Origin: Hymenobacter lapidarius
GTDB lineage: Bacteria; Bacteroidota; Bacteroidia; Cytophagales; Hymenobacteraceae
Direction: 5' to 3'
DNA length: 64,000 nt
Assembly (NCBI RefSeq): GCF_001816145.1
Contig: NZ_MDZB01000066.1
Span: forward strand, 21,716-85,715
Numbering within the stretch: the first letter of the stretch is position 1; each line of letters begins with the position of its first letter. Below the pieces are notes generated by a model. That model was not told the DNA's origin and did not search any database. It worked only from the letters and a program-made list of their open reading frames with translations. A program made the position numbers and the translations under genes. Of this stretch, positions 23,003-31,068 are shown piece after piece.

Positions 23003-24223
23003 TTATAGGTGCGCGATGGGGTCGGCGTTGCCGTCCGGGTCGTTTTTAACGGTGCCACTGGTAGTGAAGCTCTTGCCTTTCATTAGCAGGACGCCAGCCA
23101 TGTGCGGGGTTGCCATGGAAGTACCGCTGATGGTGTTGTAGCCACCGCTGAGCCAAGTGGACAGCGTGCTTACACCGGGCATGCAATAGTCAACGGGCGG
23201 GTTACCAAAATTGGAGAATGACGCCCACGTATCGGTGTTATTCATGGCCGAAATGGTGTAGATGTTCGGGCCATTCACACGGGCCGGCGAGTGCAGATTG
23301 GAATCGCCGCCGTCGTTACCGGCCGCCAGGGCGAAGAGTACGCCGCCGGCCGAAGCCTTGAGCACCGCGTCGTCGAGGGCCTGCGAAACGCCGCCGCCCA
23401 AGCTCATGTTCGCCGCGTCGCCGACCTTGCCGTTGGCCCCTACGTAGTCCACGCCGGCAATAACCCCGGAGTTGGAACCGCTACCGCGGGAGTCGAGCAC
23501 CCGCACGGCCACCACGAAAGCGTTGGCAGCTACACCCACTACGCCAATGGTATTGTTTTTAGCCGCGATGGTGCCCGCTACGTGCGTGCCGTGGCCGTTG
23601 CCATCGTCTGGTGAGGCGTAGTTGGCGCCGCTGGTCAGAAACGACTTGCTGCGGGCCACGTCTACGTTCAGGTCGGGGTGGTCGAGGTCGATGCCCGTGT
23701 CGATAACCCAGGCAGTCCGGCCCGTGCCGTCGGCGGTACCCACGCGGGCAATGCCGTAAGGCGTGGTCTGGGCAGGTTGGGTAGAACCCCCGCCGGCTGG
23801 TTTGCCCAGCGAAATAATCCGGTCTTGTTCCACGTAGGCCACGCGGGAGTCAGCCCGCAGTTCGTTGGCCTGCGCAGCGGTCAGGGCCGCAGAGAAGCCT
23901 TTCAAGGCGTGGCCGTAGGCAAAGCCAAGCGCCTCAGCACTGGCGCCCCGCGCCCGCAAAATACCCTGGCCTACTGCTTTTACTTTTCTTACTTTTTCAG
24001 TATAAGATTCGCTCTGCCCCACTTCAACTGCTCCGTCCTTCAACACCACAATGTACTGACCAGGAATGGCATCGTCTATTCCCTTGGCATCGTTGCTCAA
24101 CGAAACTTCGGGGGCGGCGGGCTGAATGGAGTCGTTGGAGCACGAAGTGAACGTGGCACTGGCAACCAGTGCCGAGGCGCTCAAAAGCATGGCAAGGCGA
24201 ACATTGTGTTGTTTCTTCTGCAT
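23003..24223 (-). CDS. S8 family serine peptidase (subtilase), predicted lipoprotein
   Basis: 406 residues from ATG 24223. The signal ends in TFTSC, a likely lipobox, so the enzyme may be lipid-anchored. An I9-type inhibitor propeptide covers about 45-125 (IPGQYIVVLKDG). The catalytic triad is Asp in WVIDTGIDLDHPD, His in GHGTHVAGT and Ser in SGTSMATPHMAG. It resembles the proteinase K-like branch common in Bacteroidota. It ends a few residues after the catalytic Ser domain with KNDPDGNADPIAHL and has no T9SS tail, which fits the lipoprotein reading. Alternative start at 24280 is less likely. Confidence 0.92.
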   Translation of the reverse strand: MQKKQHNVRLAMLLSASALVASATFTSCSNDSIQPAAPEVSLSNDAKGIDDAIPGQYIVVLKDGAVEVGQSESYTEKVRKVKAVGQGILRARGASAEALGFAYGHALKGFSAALTAAQANELRADSRVAYVEQDRIISLGKPAGGGSTQPAQTTPYGIARVGTADGTGRTAWVIDTGIDLDHPDLNVDVARSKSFLTSGANYASPDDGNGHGTHVAGTIAAKNNTIGVVGVAANAFVVAVRVLDSRGSGSNSGVIAGVDYVGANGKVGDAANMSLGGGVSQALDDAVLKASAGGVLFALAAGNDGGDSNLHSPARVNGPNIYTISAMNNTDTWASFSNFGNPPVDYCMPGVSTLSTWLSGGYNTISGTSMATPHMAGVLLMKGKSFTTSGTVKNDPDGNADPIAHL

Positions 24224-24758
24224 TTTGAATTGTGGAAAGTGGGAAAAAATTGGTAAGAAGTTGGCAAAATCATTTGTCAAGGCTTGTCACCAAAGCAACT
24301 GGATAAGCCAGCGCCTACAAGTGCTTATTAGGCTTAAGCAGGTGACTGTGCTAGGCGCAAGGTATGAGTTTTTTGAGTCAATATCAGTTTGTCGCTTATA
24401 TTTTTTCATTAAAACCTCATTTGGCATTGATTCTCAATGCCAAATCGACCATTTTTCGTCATAAAAGCAATATATTTAACAATTATATAAAATTATGTTA
24501 ATTCAAATTCCTTAATATAACTACGCTTTAAAAATAATTTAATGGTCTTGTTTTTAAATAAGAAATCGGTGGCTTTCTAAGTGTATTTGGAACCAGAAAC
24601 TTCGGTTATTCAAACAACCAACAGATACCGGCTTCGCTAAGTAAGAAAGCCGGTTCGATTGCCAGCAGCAGAAATTTTTACATTTTTATATTTCACTAAT
24701 AAACTTATCGGCGCATCTCTCAATTTAGCAGACCATACCCTCTTCCCTGATAAGCCCG
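24224..24758. other. AT-rich non-coding region upstream of rnpB
   Basis: About 535 bp of strongly AT-rich sequence without a credible gene. It contains two clean hairpins: a perfect 12-bp arm pair ATTTGGCATTGA/TCAATGCCAAAT (24419-24445) and ACCGGCTT/AAGCCGGT (24627-24654). Neither is followed by a strong U-run. The composition differs sharply from the rest of the window. Confidence 0.6.
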
Positions 24759-24766
24759 TATCTTTG
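24759..24766 (+). promoter_or_regulatory. rnpB promoter -7 element
   Basis: TATCTTTG, a perfect TAnnTTTG match, 6 bp before the predicted 5' end of RNase P RNA. The same box is retained as TAACTTTG in the decayed copy at 22865. Confidence 0.65.
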
Positions 24767-24772
24767 CCCGCA

Positions 24773-25224
24773 GTGATGGGTCGCCCCACCGCGGCGCTTT
24801 CGGGCGACGAGGAAAGTCCGGGCAACGCAGAGCACCCTGCTTCCTAACGGGAAGGACTGGCGCGCATAACGCAACCCAGGACAGCCAGTGCCACAGAAAA
24901 TTACCGCCGGACGGTGACTGAGCGACAGAGTAACTGAGTGATATAACACTGCGGCACTCAACCACTCAGTCGCAGCCGGTAAGGGTGAAAAGGTGCGGTA
25001 AGAGCGCACCAGCGGGCGGGTGACCGTCCCGGCTGGGTAAACCTCAGGGGTTGAAAGACCAAATAAGCTGGTACGCCGGCGCTTCTTCGGAAGCATCGGC
25101 ACCGGGCGGCTCGTCCGGCGCCAGCGGGTAGGTTGATGGAGCCTTTCCGCAAGGACTGGCCTAGATAAATGGTGGGGACGCGGCTTCGGCCGCGCACAAA
25201 ACCCGGCTTACAGACCCATCACCT
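24773..25224 (+). ncRNA. rnpB: RNase P RNA, bacterial class A
   Basis: Catalytic RNA that removes 5' leaders from tRNA precursors. The P1 helix is GTGATGGGTC (24773) with GACCCATCAC (25213-25222). The P4 core strand GAGGAAAGTCCGGGC lies at about 24810. The conserved AAGGGTGAAAAGGTGCGGTAA and AGAGCGCACCAGC block is at about 24980-25015. Total about 450 nt, slightly long. The P12 arm (24914-24974) is expanded by a sequence of the same CTGAGTGACTGAG type seen at 39108-39197. A terminator hairpin follows at 25233. Confidence 0.93.
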
Positions 25225-25232
25225 GACATAGA

Positions 25233-25265
25233 AACGGCCGCCCTTGCAGGGGCGGCCGTTTTTTG
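25233..25265 (+). terminator. rnpB terminator
   Basis: AACGGCCGCC hairpin with 8-nt loop, followed by TTTTTTTG, 10 bp after the RNase P RNA 3' end. Confidence 0.88.
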
Positions 25266-25290
25266 TTTTATTTTGATTGTAAAACGAGAA

Positions 25291-25378
25291 ACCGTCATGC
25301 TGAGCGCAGACGAAGCATCTCTACCGCGCCGTCTGGCTCCCCTCTCCTGGGGAGAGGGGCCGGGGGTGAGGTTTCGTC
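25291..25378. repeat. Composite of two repeat halves (copy F)
   Basis: 25291-25326 is a left half of the palindromic family (CGTCATGCTGAGCGCAGACG, then AAGCATCTCTACC). It is joined directly to 25338-25372, a CTCCCCTCTCCTGGGGAGAG block that resembles the CACCCCCTAGC repeat at 31665-31715. The fusion of two families suggests insertion of one into the other. Confidence 0.65.
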
Positions 25379-25398
25379 CGCACGAAGCAGCCTCGCGG

Positions 25399-25854
25399 CT
25401 ACTTCTTATTCGCCGCCCGCACGACTTTCACTTCCGCTGCTTTCACGGCGGTGGCTTTGTTGCCGAAGCTGTTGCGCACGTAGGTGAGCACGTCGGCAAT
25501 TTGCTGGTCGGTGAGGTAGTCGAAGGCGGGCATCACGTTGGCGTACCGCTCCCCGTCGATTTCCACGCCCTGCATGCCGTTAAGTAGCACTTTCACGAGC
25601 GGGGTTTTGTCGCCCAGCACCCAGGTTGTTTGGGTCAGGGGCGCGTTCATACGGTCTACGCCGCCGCCGTCGGCCTGGTGGCAGCTCAGGCAATTCTGTG
25701 CATACAGGGTTTTGCCCAGTGCCAGCGAAGCGGCGGGGATGCCAGCCGCAGCCGGTTTAGCCGCGGGCTTGGCTTTGGCAACGGGTTTCTTTTGGGCGGC
25801 GGCCGGCATGGCTGCCCACACTAGCGCGCCCAAAACGAACATTATTTGCTTCAT
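25399..25854 (-). CDS. Periplasmic c-type cytochrome
   Basis: 151 residues from ATG 25854. Signal peptide (1-21), an Ala/Lys/Pro linker, then a single class I cytochrome c domain with haem motif CLSCH and the distal Met ligand in YANVMPAFDYLTDQQIADVL. The tail is Lys/Ala-rich. It starts 8 bp after the stop of the PQQ-type sugar dehydrogenase at 25863 on the same strand, so it is probably its electron acceptor in one operon. Confidence 0.9.
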   Translation of the reverse strand: MKQIMFVLGALVWAAMPAAAQKKPVAKAKPAAKPAAAGIPAASLALGKTLYAQNCLSCHQADGGGVDRMNAPLTQTTWVLGDKTPLVKVLLNGMQGVEIDGERYANVMPAFDYLTDQQIADVLTYVRNSFGNKATAVKAAEVKVVRAANKK

Positions 25855-25862
25855 CAAACGAG

Positions 25863-27146
25863 TTATTTCTTAGCGTACACAATCCGGTAGATGGAGCCCT
25901 GCTTGTCGTCGGTGACGTAGAGCGAGCCGTCGGTGCCCTGGGCCAGGCCGCACGGCTTGTGGTCGGGGCGGCCGGCGTTGGCCTTTTCCGGCGTGCCGGC
26001 GAAGTTGTCCGCAAACACCTCATACGGCCCGGCAGGCTTGCCGTTCTTGAACGGCTGGAACACCACATAATAGCCCTTCTGGGGCTCGGGCGCGCGGTTC
26101 CAGGAGCCGTGAAAGGCAATAAAAGCGCCGTTGCGGTACTTCTCCGGGAACATGGTGCCGGTGTAGAACAGTAGGGCGTTGGGGGCGGTGTGGGCGGGAT
26201 AGGCCATGGCCGGCGCCAGGTAGCTGCCGGTCGATACTTTTTTGCCGTCGCCGCCGTATTCGGGCGACACCATTATTTTGTTCTTAGCGGGGTCGAAATA
26301 GGTGTAGGGCCAGCCGGCGTTATCGCCCTTGTTGAGGGCGTACAGGCACTCGGCCGGCAGTTCCGCCGATTCCTTGCTGTCGTAGAGCTCGGGGAAGTTG
26401 TCGTGCAGTTGGTCGCGGCCGTGCTGCATCACAAACAGCTGGTTGCTCTGGGCGTTCCAGTCCAGGCCCACTACGTTGCGCAGGCCGGTGGCGTAGCGCG
26501 TGCCGTCGCCGTAGGTCTGGTTGAGCTTGTCGGCCCGGAACTGCCAGATGCCGCCGGCCGAGTCCAGGATGGGGCAATTGGGCCGGCCCATGGAGCCCTT
26601 CTGCCGGTCTTTCACCTGGCAGGAGTTGGCGTAGGCCCCCACGTTCACGTAGATGTTGCCCGCCTGGTCCAGGGTAATAGACTTGCTCTCGTGCTGCTGC
26701 CGGTTGAGCAGGCCCGTGATGACTTTTTCGGGCTGGGTGGGGTTGGTCACTTCGCCCTTGGCGTTGAGCTTGTAGCGAAACACCTCCTCATCGGAAGAGG
26801 CATACAGGTAGTCTTTGGTGCTGTAGATGCCCGTGCCGCCGTAGTTGCCGAAGCCGGCCACGACGGTGGCTTTGCCGGTGCCGCCCTCGCGCAGCTGCAA
26901 AATACCCTGGCCCTCCTTGGTGGGCCGGTTCAGCTTCACGAAAATAGTGCCCTGGGGCGTCACGGTAATGTGCCGGGCGCGGGTGCCGGTGTCGGCCACT
27001 TTCAGGGCGCCGAAGCCGGCGGGCAACTTAAGCCCGGCATTGTCGGCGTCGGCTACTATTTTATACTCGTTTTTCAGAGCGAATAAGGACAGGCTGCCGA
27101 CTACGGCCGTCGAAAGTAGGAGGTACCGGCTGGTGGCGCTTTTCAT
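25863..27146 (-). CDS. PQQ-dependent sugar dehydrogenase (sorbosone/glucose dehydrogenase-like)
   Basis: 427 residues from ATG 27146. Signal peptide or N-terminal anchor (MKSATSRYLLLSTAVVGSLS). The six-bladed beta-propeller follows the glucose/sorbosone dehydrogenase pattern: LKLPAGFGALKVADTG, TPQGTIFVKL, YATGLRNVVGLDWNAQ with the active-site Arg region, PEYGGDGKK, and the final blade AQGTDGSLYVTDDKQGSIYRIVY. It would oxidise an aldose or sorbosone in the periplasm and pass electrons to the cytochrome c encoded 8 bp downstream. The substrate is uncertain. The earlier in-frame start (27302) lacks a signal peptide and is rejected. Confidence 0.88.
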   Translation of the reverse strand: MKSATSRYLLLSTAVVGSLSLFALKNEYKIVADADNAGLKLPAGFGALKVADTGTRARHITVTPQGTIFVKLNRPTKEGQGILQLREGGTGKATVVAGFGNYGGTGIYSTKDYLYASSDEEVFRYKLNAKGEVTNPTQPEKVITGLLNRQQHESKSITLDQAGNIYVNVGAYANSCQVKDRQKGSMGRPNCPILDSAGGIWQFRADKLNQTYGDGTRYATGLRNVVGLDWNAQSNQLFVMQHGRDQLHDNFPELYDSKESAELPAECLYALNKGDNAGWPYTYFDPAKNKIMVSPEYGGDGKKVSTGSYLAPAMAYPAHTAPNALLFYTGTMFPEKYRNGAFIAFHGSWNRAPEPQKGYYVVFQPFKNGKPAGPYEVFADNFAGTPEKANAGRPDHKPCGLAQGTDGSLYVTDDKQGSIYRIVYAKK

Positions 27147-27418
27147 GAATGAAATGGTTCGGTTTATACTGAAGAGAGGGAACGACGGGCGAGCAGGAAC
27201 AGTGCGCTGCGGTGTCGCGTTTGAAACTGATTTTTTGCCGGCTGCCATAACATTGTGGCGGCCCAAGTGTGCCACTTGCGCGCAAAGGCCTAACCCGAGC
27301 ACCAGGTAAATGATTGGCGAAGATAATAACTACCCGCGCAGGCCACCGCGCGCCTAACGCGAACCGGGGTCGGGCTGCTATTCGTTACTTTCGGCCCCGA
27401 CTTACTATCCCCGTTTCT

Positions 27419-28582
27419 ATGCCCCGTATCCTCATCATCGACGACGAACGCGCCATTCGGCACACCCTGAAGGAAATCCTCGAATTCGAAAGCTACACCG
27501 TGGACCAGGCCGAAGACGGCCCCGCCGGCCTCGATATGCTGATTCAGCAGAAGTACGACGTGGTGCTCTGCGACATCAAAATGCCCAAAATGGACGGTCT
27601 CGAAGTCCTCACCCGCGCCCAGGCCATGGGCACCGACGCGGCCTTCATCATGGTATCGGCCCACGGCAGCATCGACACGGCCGTGGAAGCCACCAAAAAA
27701 GGAGCCTACGACTTCCTCTCCAAGCCCCCGGACCTCAACCGCCTGCTGGTGACCGTGCGCAACGCCCTGGACCGCACCAAGCTGGTGAGCGAAACCAAAA
27801 CCCTCAAAAAGAAGCTCTCCGTCGCCAAAGGCTCGTCCATGGTGGGTTCGTCGGCGGCACTGGGTGCCGTGCGCAAAGCCATTGAAAAGGTGGCCCCCAC
27901 CGACGCCCGCGTGCTGATAACAGGCCCCAACGGCGCCGGTAAGGAGATGGTAGCCCGCCAGCTGCACGAACTCAGCAACCGCGCCCAGGGCCCCATGGTG
28001 GAGGTAAACTGCGCCGCCATTCCCTCGGAGCTGATTGAGAGTGAGCTGTTCGGCCACGAAAAAGGCTCCTTCACCTCGGCCGTGAAGCAGCGCATCGGCA
28101 AGTTTGAGCAGGCCGACGGCGGCACGCTGTTCCTGGACGAAATCGGCGACATGAGCCTCTCGGCCCAGGCCAAGGTGCTGCGGGCACTGCAGGAGAGCAA
28201 AATCACCCGCGTGGGCGGCGAAAAGGAAATTTCGGTAAACGTGCGCGTGCTCGCCGCCACCAACAAGGACCTGATGCAGGAAATCGCGGACAAAAACTTC
28301 CGCGAAGACCTCTACCACCGCCTCTCGGTTATTCTAATTCAGGTGCCCTCGCTCAACGACCGCCGCGACGACGTGCCCGAGCTGATTGAGAAGTTCCTCA
28401 ACGACATCGCCGCAGATTACGGCAACAAGCCCAAGAAGATTGACGCCGCCGCCCTCACCTACCTCAAAGACCTGGACTGGCGCGGCAACATCCGCGAGCT
28501 ACGCAACGTGGTGGAACGCCTCGTGATTATGAGCGACGACGTGATTTCCGAAGGCGACGCAAAAGCGTTTGCGGGGAAGTAG
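27419..28582 (+). CDS. NtrC-like response regulator lacking a DNA-binding domain
   Basis: 387 residues from ATG 27419. The receiver domain (1-120) has acidic pocket DDE (8-10), phospho-acceptor Asp52 in VLCDIKMPKMDG and conserved Lys in FLSKPPD. The AAA+ domain (about 140-375) has Walker A GPNGAGKE, Walker B GTLFLDEIGDM and the sensor LAATNKDL. The sigma-54 contact loop, usually GAFTGA, reads GSFTSA. The protein ends at GDAKAFAGK, right after the lid, so the Fis-type HTH is absent. Similar short forms exist in Bacteroidota. It may act from solution on sigma-54 or have another target. No sensor kinase gene is adjacent. Confidence 0.88.
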   Translation: MPRILIIDDERAIRHTLKEILEFESYTVDQAEDGPAGLDMLIQQKYDVVLCDIKMPKMDGLEVLTRAQAMGTDAAFIMVSAHGSIDTAVEATKKGAYDFLSKPPDLNRLLVTVRNALDRTKLVSETKTLKKKLSVAKGSSMVGSSAALGAVRKAIEKVAPTDARVLITGPNGAGKEMVARQLHELSNRAQGPMVEVNCAAIPSELIESELFGHEKGSFTSAVKQRIGKFEQADGGTLFLDEIGDMSLSAQAKVLRALQESKITRVGGEKEISVNVRVLAATNKDLMQEIADKNFREDLYHRLSVILIQVPSLNDRRDDVPELIEKFLNDIAADYGNKPKKIDAAALTYLKDLDWRGNIRELRNVVERLVIMSDDVISEGDAKAFAGK

Positions 28583-28610
28583 AAAGCTTTCTCCATAGTT
28601 ATCAGGCCAT

Positions 28611-28656
28611 AAAAAAGGCAGCAGCAGAATCGGTTGATTCTGCTGCTGCCTTTTTT
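28611..28656 (+). terminator. Terminator after the response regulator
   Basis: Perfect 21-bp arms AAAAAAGGCAGCAGCAGAAT(C) around a short loop, then TTTTTT. It lies 29 bp after the stop codon. Confidence 0.88.
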
Positions 28657-28672
28657 AAAATAGTGCAGTCAA

Positions 28673-28801
28673 CGGTTCTCGGCTTGGCGAAGGATGCGGT
28701 TTTTACCACAAATATTGATGCGGAGAACCAATGTTTGATTAACCACAAATATGTCTGCGGAGCACTGAACCGCCACTTTCGCCAAGCCGCTGTTATGCCC
28801 A
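28673..28801 (-). other. attC-like folded end of an inserted cassette
   Basis: On the minus strand the order is GCATAAC, CGGCTTGGCGAA (28680-28691 and 28778-28789 form perfect 12-bp arms), inner arms GCGGTT/AACCGC, then an end G|TT at 28673. This imitates the R''-L''-L'-R' layout of integron attC sites, except that the R' partner GTTATGC lies at the other end of the insertion (29843-29852), as expected for a recombined cassette. The loop holds a 21-bp direct repeat of period 36 (ACCACAAATAT..TGCGGAG at 28706 and 28742). No integrase is in the window. Confidence 0.5.
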
Positions 28802-28813
28802 GTGGTTCTTTTC

Positions 28814-29802
28814 TTAGGATGGTATGTTGTTATCCTTGCAATAGTTCTCTACTTCTGTATCGTTTGCGAAATAGTCGTCACAAATTTCGTCAAGTTCTTT
28901 TTCTGTCGATTTATAATAGCGGTCTGCTGCCGTCATTAGTTTTTCCGTCTGCTCAATGAATTTTTCAAATTCTTTATTGATTTTGCAAAGTTTGTCAATT
29001 GTTTTGAAATCCAAATTGCGAAATTTTGCAGGGAACAAAATTTTGCTTTGATATGGATTTGCATTTAGTTCAATCACACCAATTCCAAATGATTGATTTA
29101 GTCGTTCCATTTCTTCCGTCAAACTATCGCTGAATTCAAATGCAACTAAGTAACCGTAGTTAGCCCAACTTGAATTTGAAACTGCCTGAAAAAATGCCTT
29201 TTTAAGTTCGCTGTCGTTATTAATTTCCTTTTTAATTTCGTAAGAACTTAGTTTAAATGTGTCAACACGATTTATAGATTTTAAAAAGTTTTGACTGGCT
29301 TTGGTCTGCAAGTTCAGAAATTTAATTCCAACCACATCGGGGTGCGTCCAGATTTGATTATTGTCCTTACCGTTCGATTGTTCGTGAAAAATTGTCTTTG
29401 AGTAAATGCCTGTACTTTTCAATTTGAGTAAATGCCTGTACTTTTCAAGTAACTACTTAAAAGCTTATGCAAGTCTCTTTCGTTATAGGTTTTGGTTTTG
29501 TCCACCTTAACCACTGTAGCTATTGTTGTTTCTGTCGCCCCGATTAAGATATCAATGCCAATGTTTTGCTCGTTTTTTGCCAAATAATATGAGTAAGTCC
29601 CACCGTCTTGTTTAATTCGTTTTACTCTGGTGTCACCGTTACGAATGAAATCACCAAGTGAAGCCGAAACTGTCGAACCAGGTGTTTTACCAGCACCAAA
29701 GTCAAAATACTTTTGTGCAACTACATGATTTAAAACTTCGGAATAATTTGTTAGTCCACCGATGTCTTCTAAACTTTTTATTATTGCTTCCTTTAATGTC
29801 AT
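28814..29802 (-). pseudogene. HARE-HTH / HrgA-like protein gene split by a 26-bp tandem duplication
   Basis: Two overlapping frames, 29802-29419 (127 codons) and 29422-28814 (202 codons), belong to one protein. The first carries an N-terminal HARE-HTH winged helix (LKEAIIKSLEDIGGLTNYSE). It ends SSYLKSTGIYSN, while the second begins MKSTGIYSKTIFHEQ, because 26 bp are duplicated. Removing one copy gives a single frame of about 320 residues. The C-terminal part (TWTHPDVVG-like IWTHPDVVGIKF, FFQAVSNSSWANYGYLV, LNQSFGIGVIELN) resembles HrgA/COG2958 proteins linked to restriction systems. The gene is AT-rich (far below its neighbours) and looks horizontally acquired. The ATGA overlap mimics translational coupling but is a by-product of the duplication. 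Confidence 0.8.
29397..29448. repeat. Perfect 26-bp tandem duplication inside the HrgA-like gene
   Basis: Units 29397-29422 and 29423-29448 are identical (TTTGAGTAAATGCCTGTACT plus 6 nt). As 26 is not a multiple of 3, each extra unit shifts the frame; one or four units would restore it. Confidence 0.95.
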
Positions 29803-29951
29803 TATCTGTTCTTTTTTATGTTCGTGTTGGTAGTCCTACCGTTGGGCATAACTCCTGTATTCCCCAAACTCCGACTGTGTAACTTTCGGGAAGCAGTCTA
29901 CCGTCGGCTGGGTTTACGAAACAAGGTAATGCAATATCCCCCTGCCAGCAA

Positions 29952-30950
29952 CTACACCAATTGATTACACCCCCGCACGTCTGAATTATCCATGCGGCCC
30001 AGCACCTCGAAGCTGCCATCGAGGTGCATGCGGGCTAAATCTTTCGTTTCGATAAAGGCGCAGGAGTCCACGTTGGCCAAATCAATAACGTTGATGGCCC
30101 CGTCGGGCCTGTTGCCAATGGTAAACGGGTCGGAAGGGTCGCGCAGCAGCACCTGCAGCGGCGCGGGGCAGTGGAAACGGCCGTCGCCCAGCGAGTAGGC
30201 CTGGCCCAGCAACTCGGTCATGCCGTACTCGGAGTGGATGCCGGCCGGACCAAAGGCCCGCTGCAGCTCCTGGTGCAGCTCTTCCCGAATCATCTCGCGG
30301 CGACGGCCCTTCATGCCTCCTGTTTCGAGCACGGTGAGGTCTTGTAGCTCCGGTGCCGGGCCCATCTCGGCCGCAAAGTCCAGCAGCGCGTAGCTCACGC
30401 CCAGCAGCAGCACGCGGCGGCCGGGCACTTGTTTGGCTTCGGCCAGGGCGGCGCGCAGGGCGACGTGGTCGTGCAGGAAAAACGCGGGCTGGGTTTGGCC
30501 CGATTGCCGGGCGAAATAATCCACCATGGCCACCAGCGAGGAATGGCCCTGCTCCAGATACGACGGCAGCAGCGCCAGAAACGTCCAGCCGCTGAGCGGG
30601 CCGTAGCTGCTCTCGAAGATGCGCGCCGCGTTTTCGCGATACAGCGCCGGGTCGCGCACCAGGTGGCGGCTGCGCTGCTGCAGCGTGGTGCCACTGCTCA
30701 GGAACACCTCCTGCGCTTCCCACTCAGCGGGTGCGGTGCGCACCTCGTGGGTCTTGAAAAACGCTATGGGCAGAAACGGAATATCCGTCAGGTGCGTCAC
30801 CGACGCCGGGTTGCGCCCGAGTGCCTGCAGGTACTCGGCGTAGGGCGGACAGTGCAGGGCTTGATGGCGAAACAGGGCCAGCGCCGCCGCTTCAAAAGTA
30901 GCAGCGGTGACGCTGGGCAGCTGGCGCAGAAATTCGGAACGGAAACTCAT
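29952..30950 (-). CDS. LuxE/PaaK-like acyl-protein synthetase or acyltransferase
   Basis: 332 residues. It belongs to the adenylate-forming LuxE-like branch: an N-terminal FRHQALHCPPYAEYLQALG, the phosphate-loop-like LSSGTTLQQRSRHLV, EYGMTELLGQAYSLGDGRF (the A5-type motif) and the C-terminal GRMDNSDVRGCNQLV. In Bacteroidota such stand-alone proteins are common and uncharacterised; some sit in cell-wall or surface polysaccharide loci. It would activate a carboxylate with ATP. The terminal motif GRxDNSDxRGCNxLV is intact, so the cassette next door did not cut the gene. Confidence 0.82.
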   Translation of the reverse strand: MSFRSEFLRQLPSVTAATFEAAALALFRHQALHCPPYAEYLQALGRNPASVTHLTDIPFLPIAFFKTHEVRTAPAEWEAQEVFLSSGTTLQQRSRHLVRDPALYRENAARIFESSYGPLSGWTFLALLPSYLEQGHSSLVAMVDYFARQSGQTQPAFFLHDHVALRAALAEAKQVPGRRVLLLGVSYALLDFAAEMGPAPELQDLTVLETGGMKGRRREMIREELHQELQRAFGPAGIHSEYGMTELLGQAYSLGDGRFHCPAPLQVLLRDPSDPFTIGNRPDGAINVIDLANVDSCAFIETKDLARMHLDGSFEVLGRMDNSDVRGCNQLV

Positions 30951-31068
30951 GACTGGAGGTCGGGGTTAGCAACCACAACCGAACTACCAAGCCCGGCTTT
31001 TCGTTGAAATAAATGTACTTTGGGGCCACTTCGGCCGTTGTGCTCCAGTCTTCTCACTTTCTCTACTT

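Noticed and set aside
28706..28763. Two-unit direct repeat of period 36 as a CRISPR remnant
   Set aside because: Only two imperfect units, no cas genes, and the units lie in the loop of a larger palindrome.
29419..29422. ATGA overlap suggesting translationally coupled genes
   Set aside because: The overlap is produced by the perfect 26-bp tandem duplication; the two frames are halves of one protein.
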